Shown: positions 16,724 to 25,463, counted from the first letter of the stretch. The stretch: 57,221 nt of DNA from Micrococcaceae bacterium (GCA_013393415.1 JABXHI010000044.1:1-57221), one strand, 5' to 3'. Numbers and translations: made by a program. Notes: generated from the sequence alone by a model not told the origin.

Positions 16724-17124
16724 GACGGCAGCAGTGCGGAGCGCATCAGAAAGCGCTTTCCTTCGGGTGTTTCCACCGAGAAGCCGGCGCCGCGACCATC
16801 GACCACATCCAGGGTGATGTGCGAACCGCGTATATAGGTGAAGTGTGGTTTGCCAACCCAAAACCCGATTTCGGAGGCGGGGAGGTGCTCGGTGGCTGGC
16901 ATTTCGAAGGTGCCTAACAGGACGTCTTGGGCGCTGGTACGAAAATCATCGACCGGATAGCACATCGGCGAGGAGCCGTCACAGCAACCGCCGGAGAGGT
17001 GGAACATTAGGTCTCCGTGGATGCCTCTGAGTTTCTGTAGTAGTTCGAGGGTTTCGTCGGTCATGGCCACCCGGGAGAACTCTTCGCCGGGAATTTCTGG
17101 GCGTGAAGCAAGTATCGTCGTCAT
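16720..17124 (-). CDS. DUF779 family protein
   Basis: The 134-residue protein contains the family's Cys-rich motif SGGCCDGSSPMC near residue 44, then FWVG and HITLDVVDGRG. Members are almost always encoded with ExaC/AldB-type aldehyde dehydrogenases; their biochemical role is not established. The cysteines suggest metal binding or redox, which is inference. It is first in the leftward locus and coupled to the regulator by an ATGA overlap. A weak GTGATACGCAGCAC lies at 17146-17159 upstream, resembling (11 of 14) the dyad before exaC. Confidence 0.9.
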   Translation of the reverse strand: MTTILASRPEIPGEEFSRVAMTDETLELLQKLRGIHGDLMFHLSGGCCDGSSPMCYPVDDFRTSAQDVLLGTFEMPATEHLPASEIGFWVGKPHFTYIRGSHITLDVVDGRGAGFSVETPEGKRFLMRSALLPS

Positions 17125-17235
17125 GGCACCAGCCTACCGTTAAATGTGATACGCAGCACTGACGAGGCTATCGCGGCCAGAGAACTAAAATACCCCCATT
17201 ATCGTATGTCGATATCGTGTGAGACAATATGACAA

Positions 17236-18588
17236 ATGGCTCAGAAGTATACTCCTCGTGAACCCGGTACCCGCCCAATGAAGCCTCAGACTGACCGTGC
17301 TGGTCGTCTGAAGCTCAATCCGCCGCGCAAACAATTCTTGGATCCCGAGGTTGAGCAGCTCGCCGATGAGCGTGCCCGCCTTGCCCAGCACGGCGTTCGT
17401 CCGCGGATGGAGCGCCCGCAGGTACGGCCACGGACCGAAGGCTGGACGCAGCGTACCGATGCCGAGGGTCGTCCAAAACTCGAATTCAAGCAGCCACGCG
17501 TCACCCAGCCAGCACAGCATCTTGCGGATATGACCATGGTCGAGCGTGAAGAAAAGGTCAAAGAACTCGGGCTCCCGGCATTTCGTGCTCGTCAGTTGTC
17601 GACGCACTACTTCAGCCACTACACCACTGACCCTGACCAGATGACGGATCTGCCGGCTGACAAACGCGACGAGCTGGCCGAAACGTTCTTCCCGCCGTTA
17701 CTGACCGAAGTGCGCCGAATCGAAACTGAAGACCGTCAGACCATCAAATTCCTGTGGAAACTCTTTGATGGCGTGCTGGTTGAATCCGTGTTGATGCGGT
17801 ACCAAAACCGCATTACGTTGTGCGTGTCATCGCAGGCCGGTTGCGGTATGAACTGCCCGTTCTGTGCGACCGGACAGGCCGGCTTGACCCGGAACCTGTC
17901 GACAGCGGAAATCGTGGACCAGATCATTGCCGCCAACCGTGTCATCGCAGACGGTCAACTCGGCACCCCCGAGGGTGGCCGTGACATCGAGCGGGTCTCC
18001 AACGTGGTGTTCATGGGTATGGGTGAACCCCTGGCGAACTACCGTCGCGTGATGAACGCCGTCCACCGCATGGTCGACCAAGCCCCCGAAGGTCTCGGCA
18101 TGTCAGCCCGCAACATCACGATCTCTACCGTCGGATTGGTACCCGCCATCAACAAGCTGGCGGCCGAAGGCATCCCCGTGACCTTTGCACTGTCGTTGCA
18201 TGCCCCAGATAACGAACTGCGTGACGAAATGATCCCGGTCAACTCCCGATGGGATGCCAATGAGGCGCTAGATGCCGCATATAATTACTACGTGCAAACA
18301 GGCCGCCGCGTGTCCATCGAATACGCACTGATTAAAGACATGAATGATCACGCCTGGCGCGCTGATCTGCTCGCCAAGAAGATCAACGCTCGCGGTCGAG
18401 GCTGGGCGCACGTCAACCCGATTCCGCTCAACCCCACACCAGGTTCTGTCTGGACGGCATCTGAAACAGACGTCACTCAAGAATTTATTGACCGTCTCAA
18501 CGACGCAGGCGTACCGACCACGTTGCGCGATACTCGAGGAAAAGAAATCGACGGCGCATGCGGACAGCTCGCAGCCGAAGATGAGTAA
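17236..18588 (+). CDS. rlmN: 23S rRNA (adenine-2503-C2)-methyltransferase RlmN
   Basis: The radical-SAM enzyme methylates A2503 of 23S rRNA and A37 of some tRNAs using a [4Fe-4S] cluster. Cluster ligands are C203, C207 and C210 (CGMNCPFC), and the methyl-carrying cysteine is C442 (GACGQLA). GMGEPLANY and SLHAPDNELRDEMIPVN are diagnostic. The 450 residues include about 90 extra N-terminal residues rich in Arg/Pro/Lys before the usual start region (LADMTMVEREEKVKELG). ATG 17236 has no strong ribosome site; a later start inside the tail is possible. A small membrane-protein gene overlaps its stop. Confidence 0.95.
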   Translation: MAQKYTPREPGTRPMKPQTDRAGRLKLNPPRKQFLDPEVEQLADERARLAQHGVRPRMERPQVRPRTEGWTQRTDAEGRPKLEFKQPRVTQPAQHLADMTMVEREEKVKELGLPAFRARQLSTHYFSHYTTDPDQMTDLPADKRDELAETFFPPLLTEVRRIETEDRQTIKFLWKLFDGVLVESVLMRYQNRITLCVSSQAGCGMNCPFCATGQAGLTRNLSTAEIVDQIIAANRVIADGQLGTPEGGRDIERVSNVVFMGMGEPLANYRRVMNAVHRMVDQAPEGLGMSARNITISTVGLVPAINKLAAEGIPVTFALSLHAPDNELRDEMIPVNSRWDANEALDAAYNYYVQTGRRVSIEYALIKDMNDHAWRADLLAKKINARGRGWAHVNPIPLNPTPGSVWTASETDVTQEFIDRLNDAGVPTTLRDTRGKEIDGACGQLAAEDE

Positions 18589-18788
18589 TGCGTAAACACG
18601 CACCCGGCATCAAAGTCCTCTGGGTATTCACCCTGATCGTAGGACTCTTACTGGCCGGTGCAGCGATTATCAGCATTGCCACAGGGGGCGGCGGTGTCAC
18701 CACCCAGCATTGGATGCTCATCGGGCTGGGCTCTGTGAAAACCCTCGGGGCAATCATCGGGTTGTGGATGTTCAGTCGAGCTGACTAA
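18588..18788 (+). CDS. Small two-helix membrane protein
   Basis: The 66-residue protein has two hydrophobic segments, about 8-31 (IKVLWVFTLIVGLLLAGAA) and 43-62, joined by a Gly/Thr-rich turn. The ATG shares a base with the rlmN stop (TAATG), so translation is coupled. I do not recognise the family. A cytoplasmic-membrane location with both short ends inside is the simplest topology. Confidence 0.65.
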   Translation: MRKHAPGIKVLWVFTLIVGLLLAGAAIISIATGGGGVTTQHWMLIGLGSVKTLGAIIGLWMFSRAD

Positions 18789-18890
18789 CGAAATACCCGA
18801 TACCCGCAGTTCATGAAATGTTCTTGAGACATGAAGCCGACTAGATTGAGTAGTACGTCTCAAATAGTCCGTCTCTTTGAAAGAGGTCTC

Positions 18891-20120
18891 ATGACCACAT
18901 CCTTCCCTGGTAGCCAGCAGCCGGAATATCACCTCACCGATGCCCTAGACATTGACTACTACGACGTCTTTGCCGACGTCCCAGAAGCCGATCGTACGAT
19001 CTGGCAGCGTGCCCGCGAATTCGGCGAAGCCCACGTTGAGACCATGCGCCAGGCCTGGAACGACCACCACTACCCGCTTGAAATCGCCCGCGCGATGGGC
19101 GAAGCGGGTCTCATCAATGATGGTGTCGAGCACCCAGAGGTAGAAAAAATTTCTCCGCTGGCGGCTGGCCTGGTCAATATGGAACTGTCTCGCATTGACG
19201 GCTCCATGGGGACAATCTTGGCTGTCCAGGGCGGACTTGCACTGCGCAGCATCACCATGTTCGGCTCGCACGAGCAGAAGGCGCAGTACGTGAAACCGAT
19301 TGCCGACGTTGAGATCCCAGCGGCTTTCGGACTCACAGAACCCGATCATGGGTCCGACTCGACCGGCCTGGAAACCACCGCGACTCGGCAAGAGGACGGC
19401 TCATACATTGTTCGCGGTTCCAAACGTTGGATCGGTAACGGTGCCGCCGGCGGTATTACGATCACGTTCGCTCGCGTCGATGATGAAGGTGCAGAAGACC
19501 ACGGCAAAGTCAGGGGCTTTATTGTTCCCCAAGACGCCGAGGGTTACACAGGTACCCCGATTGTTCATAAGGGTGTCCTGCGCGCCATCGACCAGGCCGA
19601 CATCTTCTATGATGACGTCAAGATTGCAGCAGATGCCGTGCTGCCTGGGATCCAGTCTTTCCGTGATGTATCCAAGGTGCTGTATGCAACGCGTATCGGG
19701 GTTGCCTGGTCTGCTCTCGGCCACGCGACCGCTGTCTTTGAATCCGCAGTCGCGTACTCGACACAGCGCAAACAGTTCGGGAAATATTTAGCACAACACC
19801 AGATGGTGCAAGAACGCTTGACCCGTATGCTGTCAGAACTGGTGTCCATGCAGTTGTACATGGTGCGGATCGCAGAACTTGAAGCAGCAGGCACACTGCA
19901 ACCGACCCAGGCCGCGTTAGCGAAGTATAACAACACTCGTGTTGCTCGTCGTATTGCTGCTGATGCGCGGGACATGCTCGGCGGCAATGGCACCCTGATT
20001 GAAAATGGTGTCATCCAACATATGGCCGACATTGAAGGTATCCACACTTATGAAGGCACCGAGTCAGTCCAGGCGTTGCTGGTCGGCCGCGATATTACCG
20101 GGTACGGCGCATTCGCTTAG
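18891..20120 (+). CDS. Acyl-CoA dehydrogenase, glutaryl-CoA dehydrogenase-like
   Basis: The 409-residue FAD enzyme introduces an alpha-beta double bond into an acyl-CoA. FGLTEPDHGSDSTG and SKRWIGNGA mark the FAD/substrate region, RKQFGKYLAQHQ precedes the helical domain, and the catalytic glutamate is in HTYEGTESVQALLVGRDITG. The ending matches the glutaryl-CoA dehydrogenase branch better than short-chain dehydrogenases, but the substrate is not certain. ATG 18891 follows GAAAGAGG; an in-frame upstream ATG at 18831 lacks a ribosome site. A strong terminator follows at 20138. Confidence 0.85.
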   Translation: MTTSFPGSQQPEYHLTDALDIDYYDVFADVPEADRTIWQRAREFGEAHVETMRQAWNDHHYPLEIARAMGEAGLINDGVEHPEVEKISPLAAGLVNMELSRIDGSMGTILAVQGGLALRSITMFGSHEQKAQYVKPIADVEIPAAFGLTEPDHGSDSTGLETTATRQEDGSYIVRGSKRWIGNGAAGGITITFARVDDEGAEDHGKVRGFIVPQDAEGYTGTPIVHKGVLRAIDQADIFYDDVKIAADAVLPGIQSFRDVSKVLYATRIGVAWSALGHATAVFESAVAYSTQRKQFGKYLAQHQMVQERLTRMLSELVSMQLYMVRIAELEAAGTLQPTQAALAKYNNTRVARRIAADARDMLGGNGTLIENGVIQHMADIEGIHTYEGTESVQALLVGRDITGYGAFA

Positions 20121-20137
20121 CCGCTTTCGCAGAGCAC

Positions 20138-20165
20138 AAAGGCCACGGAATATTCCGTGGCCTTT
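20138..20165. terminator. Perfect 28-base palindromic terminator
   Basis: AAAGGCCACGGAAT pairs with ATTCCGTGGCCTTT without mismatch and is followed by a short T-rich stretch on both strands. It separates the acyl-CoA dehydrogenase from the leftward small membrane-protein gene. Confidence 0.92.
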
Positions 20166-20235
20166 GGTGTAAGCGTTGCTAATGGTATTGAATTATTCGG
20201 CTATGTACTGATGAACAAGTGCAGGTACGGTTTCG

Positions 20236-20394
20236 TCAGACGCCTTTTCCAGCTCTGGAGACGTTCCGTACGATCCACATGATGACTGAAATGGCCGCTA
20301 AGATCACGCCAAGCCAGATCAGGAGCTGAGCGGCTTCAACCATGACCCCGAAGACGACCATGACAATACCGACGATGATTAGTAAGAGCCACAT
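20236..20394 (-). CDS. 52-residue hydrophobic membrane peptide
   Basis: The minus strand has ATG at 20392-20394 preceded by GGAAGGAG at good spacing, and TGA at 20236-20238. The 52 residues form two hydrophobic segments (MWLLLIIVGIVMVVFGVMVE and LLIWLGVILAAISVIMWIV) with a short basic tail (RNVSRAGKGV). I do not recognise the family. It faces the terminator at 20138-20165. Divergent transcription from the ChaB-like gene suggests a stress-related setting, which is inference. Confidence 0.65.
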   Translation of the reverse strand: MWLLLIIVGIVMVVFGVMVEAAQLLIWLGVILAAISVIMWIVRNVSRAGKGV

Positions 20395-20756
20395 AATTTT
20401 TACTCCTTCCATGGCGCACCAGTTTTTGTGCGTTGCCGTCAGCTTAAAAGATCAACAGCGCGTTTGAACACAACTCATCCCCGCGGGGCAGTTTTCGAAT
20501 TCTGATGAAAATCAAACCCTTTCCGCTGAAGCAAAGCGCATTTTGCTTGGGACTGCGAGCCGGTCATGGTGAGCGACGGCCAGTCATAACCCAGGTCGAA
20601 AATGTTGTTCAACGCTTGGAACACGGCAACGATCCGCAAGTCTTGAGGTCCTCCTCGCGGTGTTCCGACCGTGCCGTCGCAGAGGTCTTTTTGTTCGGAA
20701 TCTGCGGTGTTAGCGTGAACTGCACATGGATCGCCTACCGAAAGGAGTCGGGTGCC
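20395..20756. other. Intergenic region between divergent small-protein and ChaB-like genes
   Basis: About 360 bases without a supported gene. It contains the palindrome CCCCGCGGGG near 20480 and an open frame upstream of ChaB from 20505 that lacks a ribosome site and normal protein character. It probably holds promoters for both flanking genes; none was defined with confidence. Confidence 0.5.
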
Positions 20757-21176
20757 ATGCCTAAAACAAATGCATCAGGCGATGCGAAGAAATCAGAACT
20801 TCCTGACACACTGAAACGTTCGGATGAGAAAGCGCAGCGTACCTTCTCCAAAGCGTATGACTCTGCTATGGATCAATACGGTGATGAAGAACGCGCACAC
20901 CGCACAGCGTATGACGCACTCAAACAGACCCACGAGAAAGTGGGTGATCAGTGGGAACCAAAATCCGGGTCCTCCGGTCCGTCAGATGAACAAAGTGAGG
21001 GCGGACAGGACACGAATCGTGAAACTGCTGGTGGTGTGGATGCCAATGCGACGAAGGAACACCTTTACGATCAAGCGCAAGAGCTCGAGATCGAGGGGCG
21101 TTCCAAGATGACCAAAGACGAATTGGTCGATGCGCTTGAGAAAGAAAGTAAACGACGGACGTCCAAAAATTCCTAA
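20757..21176 (+). CDS. ChaB-domain protein with C-terminal Rho-N/SAP-like segment
   Basis: The 139-residue protein carries a ChaB-like domain (ELPDTLKRSDEKAQRTFSKA, then YDSAMDQYGDEERAHRTAYD) at about 14-65. A Gly/Ser/Glu-rich linker follows, then a small helical module LYDQAQELEIEGRSKMTKDE with LVDALEKE, like the Rho N-terminal/SAP type that may bind nucleic acid. ATG 20757 follows AAAGGAG. ChaB was named a cation-transport regulator in E. coli, but its real activity is unclear. It lies 51 bases before a stress-type SDR and may be co-transcribed with it. Confidence 0.75.
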   Translation: MPKTNASGDAKKSELPDTLKRSDEKAQRTFSKAYDSAMDQYGDEERAHRTAYDALKQTHEKVGDQWEPKSGSSGPSDEQSEGGQDTNRETAGGVDANATKEHLYDQAQELEIEGRSKMTKDELVDALEKESKRRTSKNS

Positions 21177-21227
21177 CCGTCATTCAGTGATTCACGAGCC
21201 GTAACGGCTACTAGAGGAGTGCGCGTA

Positions 21228-22127
21228 ATGACTACCCAAGATCAACTATCTTTCCAAGATCCGGTAACACGATACCGTCAGATTTCTCCACCGGAACAAG
21301 ATCAACCCGAACCAGGGTTTGATGCCGAGATCACCCCGAAGGCCGATCACGGCGAAGAGTCTTACCGCGGCACCGGACGACTTGAGGGGCGTAAGGCGCT
21401 CATCACCGGTGCTGATTCAGGAATCGGCGCGGCGGTGGCGATCGCGTTTGCACGAGAAGGCGCCGATGTTGCTCTGAATTACCTTCCCGAAGAGGAAGAA
21501 GACGCGCAACATATTATTGATGTGATTCGTCAGACTGGCCAAAAAGCCATTGCCCTGCCGGGTGACCTCCGCGACAAAGCCTTCTGCGAGCAGCTTGTCG
21601 AAGATACAGTACGCGAGCTTGGGGGTCTTGACGCGTTGATTAATAACGCGGGCAAACAGGTGATTTCGGAAGATGTCACAGAGCTGTCGGATGAGAAATG
21701 GGTTGAGACCTATGAAACGAATATTCATGCCATGTTCCGCATCACCAAAGCAGCCCTGAAACACCTGCCTGCAGGATCGACTATCGTCAACTGCACATCG
21801 ATTCAGGGATATAACCCCAACCCAGTTTTGGTCGACTATGCGTCGACGAAGGCAGCGATTAATAACTTCAGCAAGGGCTTGGGCCAACAGCTGGCGCCGA
21901 AAGGTACACGAGTCAATGCTGTTGCGCCCGGACCAATTTGGACGCCGATCCAGCCCTCTGATGGACAGCCCAAAGAGAAGTTACCGCACTTCGGTCAGAA
22001 CACCCCGCTTGGTCGCGCTGGCCAGCCTGCCGAAATCGCACCCGCGTTCGTGTTTTTGACGTCACCAGAATCCAGTTACGTGGTCGGGGAGACGCTGCAC
22101 GTCAACGGGGGTATCCCTACCCCATAA
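21228..22127 (+). CDS. SDR-family oxidoreductase (YghA/YhdF general-stress type)
   Basis: The 299-residue cytosolic dehydrogenase has an N-terminal extension of about 45 residues (PGFDAEITPKADHGEESYRG) before the Rossmann motif TGADSGIG. NNAG, the catalytic Ser (NCTSIQGY) and YASTK complete the active site. These extended SDRs include B. subtilis general stress protein 39 and E. coli YghA; the substrate is unknown, and an NADP(H) preference is only likely. ATG 21228 follows AGAGGAG; an in-frame GTG at 21219 is less likely. A hairpin terminator follows. Confidence 0.88.
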   Translation: MTTQDQLSFQDPVTRYRQISPPEQDQPEPGFDAEITPKADHGEESYRGTGRLEGRKALITGADSGIGAAVAIAFAREGADVALNYLPEEEEDAQHIIDVIRQTGQKAIALPGDLRDKAFCEQLVEDTVRELGGLDALINNAGKQVISEDVTELSDEKWVETYETNIHAMFRITKAALKHLPAGSTIVNCTSIQGYNPNPVLVDYASTKAAINNFSKGLGQQLAPKGTRVNAVAPGPIWTPIQPSDGQPKEKLPHFGQNTPLGRAGQPAEIAPAFVFLTSPESSYVVGETLHVNGGIPTP

Positions 22128-22142
22128 CCCTCGCTGTCGAAG

Positions 22143-22172
22143 AGCCCGGAAATCTGCGAAGATTTTCGGGCT
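22143..22172. terminator. Hairpin between SDR and CPBP genes
   Basis: AGCCCGGAAATCT pairs with AGATTTTCGGGCT around a GCGA loop, with one G-T mismatch. It sits between convergent genes; the final bases touch the CPBP stop codon. Confidence 0.8.
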
Positions 22173-23178
22173 ACTTTGCGTCAGGGTGGTGTTGTGTTTC
22201 TGCCTGGTAATCATCTGGCCACGCGGTTGCCGGGTCGATGGTTGGTGTCGGCGCTGGTTTGAACGATTTGATAGCCAGCAGCACGACCAAGATGACTGCA
22301 GCGACGATCCACCCGGTGGTGCAGGTAATACCAACGTGGGCGGAATCAAAGGTCGGCTCTGCGGAAAACAGCAGTGGCAGCGCACCGATGGCATTGATAG
22401 TGGAATGCCCGAGCGCGGCGGGCCACACCGAGTTCGTGCGGATCGCGAGCCATGCGAGGATGCCCCCGATGAGTGTACCGAACATGACCATGAACACCAC
22501 GGCCTGCCATCCTGGCAAATGCGGATAGTTATGGCCCAACAGGATGAGCGGGGTGTGCCATAGCCCCCAAATCACGCCGGTAATGCCAATTGTAGGGAGG
22601 ACACCTAGGGGCAGCAGTTGCGGCGTGAGCCAACCGCGCCAACCGATCTCTTCTCCCAGCGCCGGCAGTAAGTTGATGAACCATGCCGCTAGGACCACAT
22701 TGATGACCTGGTTAACCAAAATGATTTCCACGGGCATACCGGTCACACCGGCATCAGCGAACAGTTGTTGCAGACCAGCGAAGTTCGTCAAATCAGCGTT
22801 GTAGAGCCCCATGGCTGACGCAATAGGCAAGCTGAGTAACGCAATCACCATGGGCAGAAGAAACGCGAGCCCCAGATAGACAAAGAATCGCGGAAGAGGC
22901 CGGTGCCGGTTGAAGCCCAGTGTCGCTGCGCGTTGCCCCTTAGGACGTGTTCTTCGCACGATCAGCCAGGCCACGAGCGCCGGAACCCCCATCATCACCA
23001 GTGACAGTGGCAGATAGAGCGCCTGAACAGTCGTGGCGTCAGCCAGATACAGCGGCAGCGCAACCAGCCAGGTGACAACAAACGTGATGACAATGAACAG
23101 GCTGATCTGACGCCAAGGGATCTCCGCACGATATGTTGGCGAGCTGGGCAGCACGTGTGGCGCTGGTTCGGAAGGCAT
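22171..23178 (-). CDS. CPBP-family intramembrane metalloprotease
   Basis: The 335-residue polytopic protein has the CPBP (Abi) motifs: LGEEIGWRG (EExxxR) near residue 178, GLWHTPLILLGHN (second motif His), and GHSTINAIG near residue 265. About eight hydrophobic helices are visible. Family members cleave prenylated proteins or bacteriocin-related peptides inside the membrane; the target is unknown. It lies 21 bases downstream of the GAP-family gene on the same strand and is probably co-transcribed. Confidence 0.88.
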   Translation of the reverse strand: MPSEPAPHVLPSSPTYRAEIPWRQISLFIVITFVVTWLVALPLYLADATTVQALYLPLSLVMMGVPALVAWLIVRRTRPKGQRAATLGFNRHRPLPRFFVYLGLAFLLPMVIALLSLPIASAMGLYNADLTNFAGLQQLFADAGVTGMPVEIILVNQVINVVLAAWFINLLPALGEEIGWRGWLTPQLLPLGVLPTIGITGVIWGLWHTPLILLGHNYPHLPGWQAVVFMVMFGTLIGGILAWLAIRTNSVWPAALGHSTINAIGALPLLFSAEPTFDSAHVGITCTTGWIVAAVILVVLLAIKSFKPAPTPTIDPATAWPDDYQAETQHHPDAK

Positions 23179-23199
23179 GCTGTCAGTCTAGTAGAGCCG

Positions 23200-23880
23200 C
23201 TAGAGCAGCTGAGCGATGACGATCCATGCGCCGACGATGATGGCGAGCCAGGCGGTGAAGTTGGAGCCAGTAGATGTCATCGTTTCGCGGGTTTTGGTCA
23301 GCAGCAGATCAGTCTGCCCCGGGTACTTGGCGCGCGCCCACGTCAAGATAGCAGCGGGCAAGATCATGATGACGTTGTACAGTCCGAGCCACAAAATATC
23401 AAACGGTAACCCCGGGCCGTTGGCGGCGATGAGACTGATCCCGACCAGGTAGGGCCACATAGTCGCCGCTTCCACAACAATGGCGGACAGCGCCAACGTG
23501 GCCACGGAGGTATTGGAGGCCAGAGCGCGGTCGCGGAGTCTCGTCATCATTGAGGGGCCAGGTTGTGCTTCGCGCCGCCCTCGAATCAGTCCGATGACAC
23601 CCATGCCCATGACAATGACACCGAGCCCGAGAGCCAGTCGCTGGGCAAGTGGTCCCTGCAGCGTTTGCAAATACGGTTGGATCAGCTGGTTGGCCAATAC
23701 GAGCACCGCGAGTCCGAGCAGCAAATACGTCCCTGCGGTAACCATCATGTAGGTGACGAGCCTGCGCGGCTGAAATGGACCTTCACGGGACAACAACCAC
23801 AGCGGAATGAGTAGTGTGGAGAGCGTCGAGGCGTCGAGAAAAGCGAGACCGACAAGGGCTGCAACGATGGCAAAAGTCAT
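23200..23880 (-). CDS. GAP/Sap-family membrane transporter (LysE-like fold)
   Basis: The 226-residue protein has about six hydrophobic helices with a central basic loop (GLIRGRREAQPG). The opening AALVGLAFLDASTLSTLLIP and later SAIVVEAATMWPYLVGI match the GPL/sulfolipid-addressing (GAP) family, which mediates export of glycolipids in mycobacteria; the function outside mycobacteria is uncertain. ATG 23878-23880 follows GAAAGG. It diverges from the AAA ATPase gene, with about 85 bases between the start codons. Confidence 0.75.
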   Translation of the reverse strand: MTFAIVAALVGLAFLDASTLSTLLIPLWLLSREGPFQPRRLVTYMMVTAGTYLLLGLAVLVLANQLIQPYLQTLQGPLAQRLALGLGVIVMGMGVIGLIRGRREAQPGPSMMTRLRDRALASNTSVATLALSAIVVEAATMWPYLVGISLIAANGPGLPFDILWLGLYNVIMILPAAILTWARAKYPGQTDLLLTKTRETMTSTGSNFTAWLAIIVGAWIVIAQLL

Positions 23881-23965
23881 GGCACCTTTCGACGTGGTCA
23901 GCACGCTTACTATACTTGATGGTAGTATCGCACAGATTGATTTTTTCCAAGGATTTGATACAACA

Positions 23966-24955
23966 ATGTCAGGTTTAAGCCACGACATAGCTGCTATGGT
24001 GGCGAATCACGCTGCTGGCGATGAAGACGGTTTTTATGCGGTCGCACGAGATGTTGCACACCGTGAACTCACCGAAGGACGGCGCAACGCTGCTTCCGAG
24101 ATTCGCGAAGCGATTGAAGCTGCACGAGACGAAGCCGTTGAACTCCAGACCGTCGATGATGACGATTTGGGCGTCGATGTCGATTCGGACCTCGCAGAAT
24201 TTATCCAGGTGTCTCGCCCAGACTCCACTTTTGATGAGCTCACCATATCGTTTGAGCTCATCGAACGCGTGCGACACCTGCTCGATGAGCACGAGCACGC
24301 CGCGCTGCTGCGAGATTTCGGATTCACTCCGGCGCACCGCCTCCTGATGGAGGGGCCTGCCGGAACCGGCAAGACGGCTACCGCTGAGGTCGTTGCTTCC
24401 GAGATGGGGCTCCCGCTGGTGACCGTCTACCTCGATAACTTGCTCAACGTGTACTCGGCCGAAGAAGACGTGCCCTCGTTGCGCGAAGTTTTCGATCGTC
24501 TGGCCCGTCGCCGCGCCGTCTACCTCTTTGATGTGTTCGATACGATCGGTGATGACACCTCATCCGGGATGATTCGTCGGGTATTCAAGGCGTTCTTGCT
24601 GTTCGTTGATGTGTTGGGGAAGGGGTCGATCGCGATCGCCGCTACCAATCGACGAGGGGTGCTGGATCGTTCGATGTTTCGCCACTTCGACACCGTGCTG
24701 AACTTCTCGTTGCCAACACCAAATGAAGCGATGCGCATTGTTCGTTCGGAACTAGGCGACCGTGCGCCAGAGGCCGTCATGAACGAAGTCGACATTTACG
24801 AACAGTACTTTGAAGGCTTATCACAGGCCGAGCTGACCATCGCCGCGCAATCTGCCGCCAAGGCTGTTGTAATGCGCAAGGAGTCCATCGTCACCCAGGA
24901 CGACCTCATTTACGCGCTCACCAACCGCGGTGCATTCCTGCTCGACGACGAGTAA
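23966..24955 (+). CDS. AAA-family ATPase with altered Walker B
   Basis: The 329-residue ATPase resembles the AAA proteins often encoded before S8 peptidases. Walker A is GPAGTGKT (130-137). Walker B reads AVYLFDVFD: D189 is followed by V190 where the catalytic Glu is expected (codon GTG). ATNRRGVLDRSMFRHFD gives sensor 1 and the arginine-finger region. The usual pore-loop segment is replaced by NVYSAEEDVPS. ATG 23966 follows AAGGA; earlier in-frame starts fall inside the divergent gene. No S8 peptidase is nearby. It may bind ATP without efficient turnover, which is inference. Confidence 0.75.
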   Translation: MSGLSHDIAAMVANHAAGDEDGFYAVARDVAHRELTEGRRNAASEIREAIEAARDEAVELQTVDDDDLGVDVDSDLAEFIQVSRPDSTFDELTISFELIERVRHLLDEHEHAALLRDFGFTPAHRLLMEGPAGTGKTATAEVVASEMGLPLVTVYLDNLLNVYSAEEDVPSLREVFDRLARRRAVYLFDVFDTIGDDTSSGMIRRVFKAFLLFVDVLGKGSIAIAATNRRGVLDRSMFRHFDTVLNFSLPTPNEAMRIVRSELGDRAPEAVMNEVDIYEQYFEGLSQAELTIAAQSAAKAVVMRKESIVTQDDLIYALTNRGAFLLDDE

Positions 24956-25438
24956 TTAGTCCAGCAGCCGTTCCAACAACTGATGGGTGCGGTAGCCTAA
25001 AAATTTGCGTAACACGACCGACGTGGAGGTCCGTACAATACCGGGCACATCCAGGATCAACTGGTTGACCCGGTGTAAGTCGTCGGTCGAGCGGGCAGCC
25101 ACGGTGATGCGCAAATCAGCATCCCCGGTCGTGGCAAAAATTTCGATGACTTCCGGAATCTCAGCCAGCGACTTCATCGTCTCCTTGTCATAGCCCTGCC
25201 GGATCGAGGCGTTCATAAATGCGGTGACCGCATAGCCGAGCGAGCGCGGTGAGATTCGACGCTGAAACGATTCGAGCGTGTCCCCGCCAAGTTTTTGGAG
25301 CCGTGCCTGGACGGTATTGCGCGACACCGACAACTGCTGGGCCAGCGCCACGATGGTCGCATCAGGCTTTTCGATCAGCGCCAGCAGGATCTTCGCGTCG
25401 AGGGCGTCGAGTTCACGTTTTTGGTTTGATGTTGACAT
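24956..25438 (-). CDS. Lrp/AsnC-family transcriptional regulator
   Basis: The 160-residue regulator has an N-terminal AsnC helix-turn-helix (LDALDAKILLALIEKPDATI then VALAQQLSVSRNTVQARLQKL) and a C-terminal RAM ligand domain (GDADLRITVAARSTDDLHRV). Such proteins form octamers and respond to amino acids or related acids. It diverges from a ThDP enzyme gene with about 115 bases between them, so that gene and itself are the likely targets. It ends immediately beside the AAA ATPase stop with no gap or terminator. Confidence 0.88.
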   Translation of the reverse strand: MSTSNQKRELDALDAKILLALIEKPDATIVALAQQLSVSRNTVQARLQKLGGDTLESFQRRISPRSLGYAVTAFMNASIRQGYDKETMKSLAEIPEVIEIFATTGDADLRITVAARSTDDLHRVNQLILDVPGIVRTSTSVVLRKFLGYRTHQLLERLLD

Positions 25439-25463
25439 TTTGGACTTTCTTGCACGATATGTA

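Noticed and set aside
20505..20756. N-terminal extension of the ChaB-like protein
   Set aside because: The extra 84 codons lack a ribosome site and protein-like character, while ATG 20757 has AAAGGAG at correct spacing.
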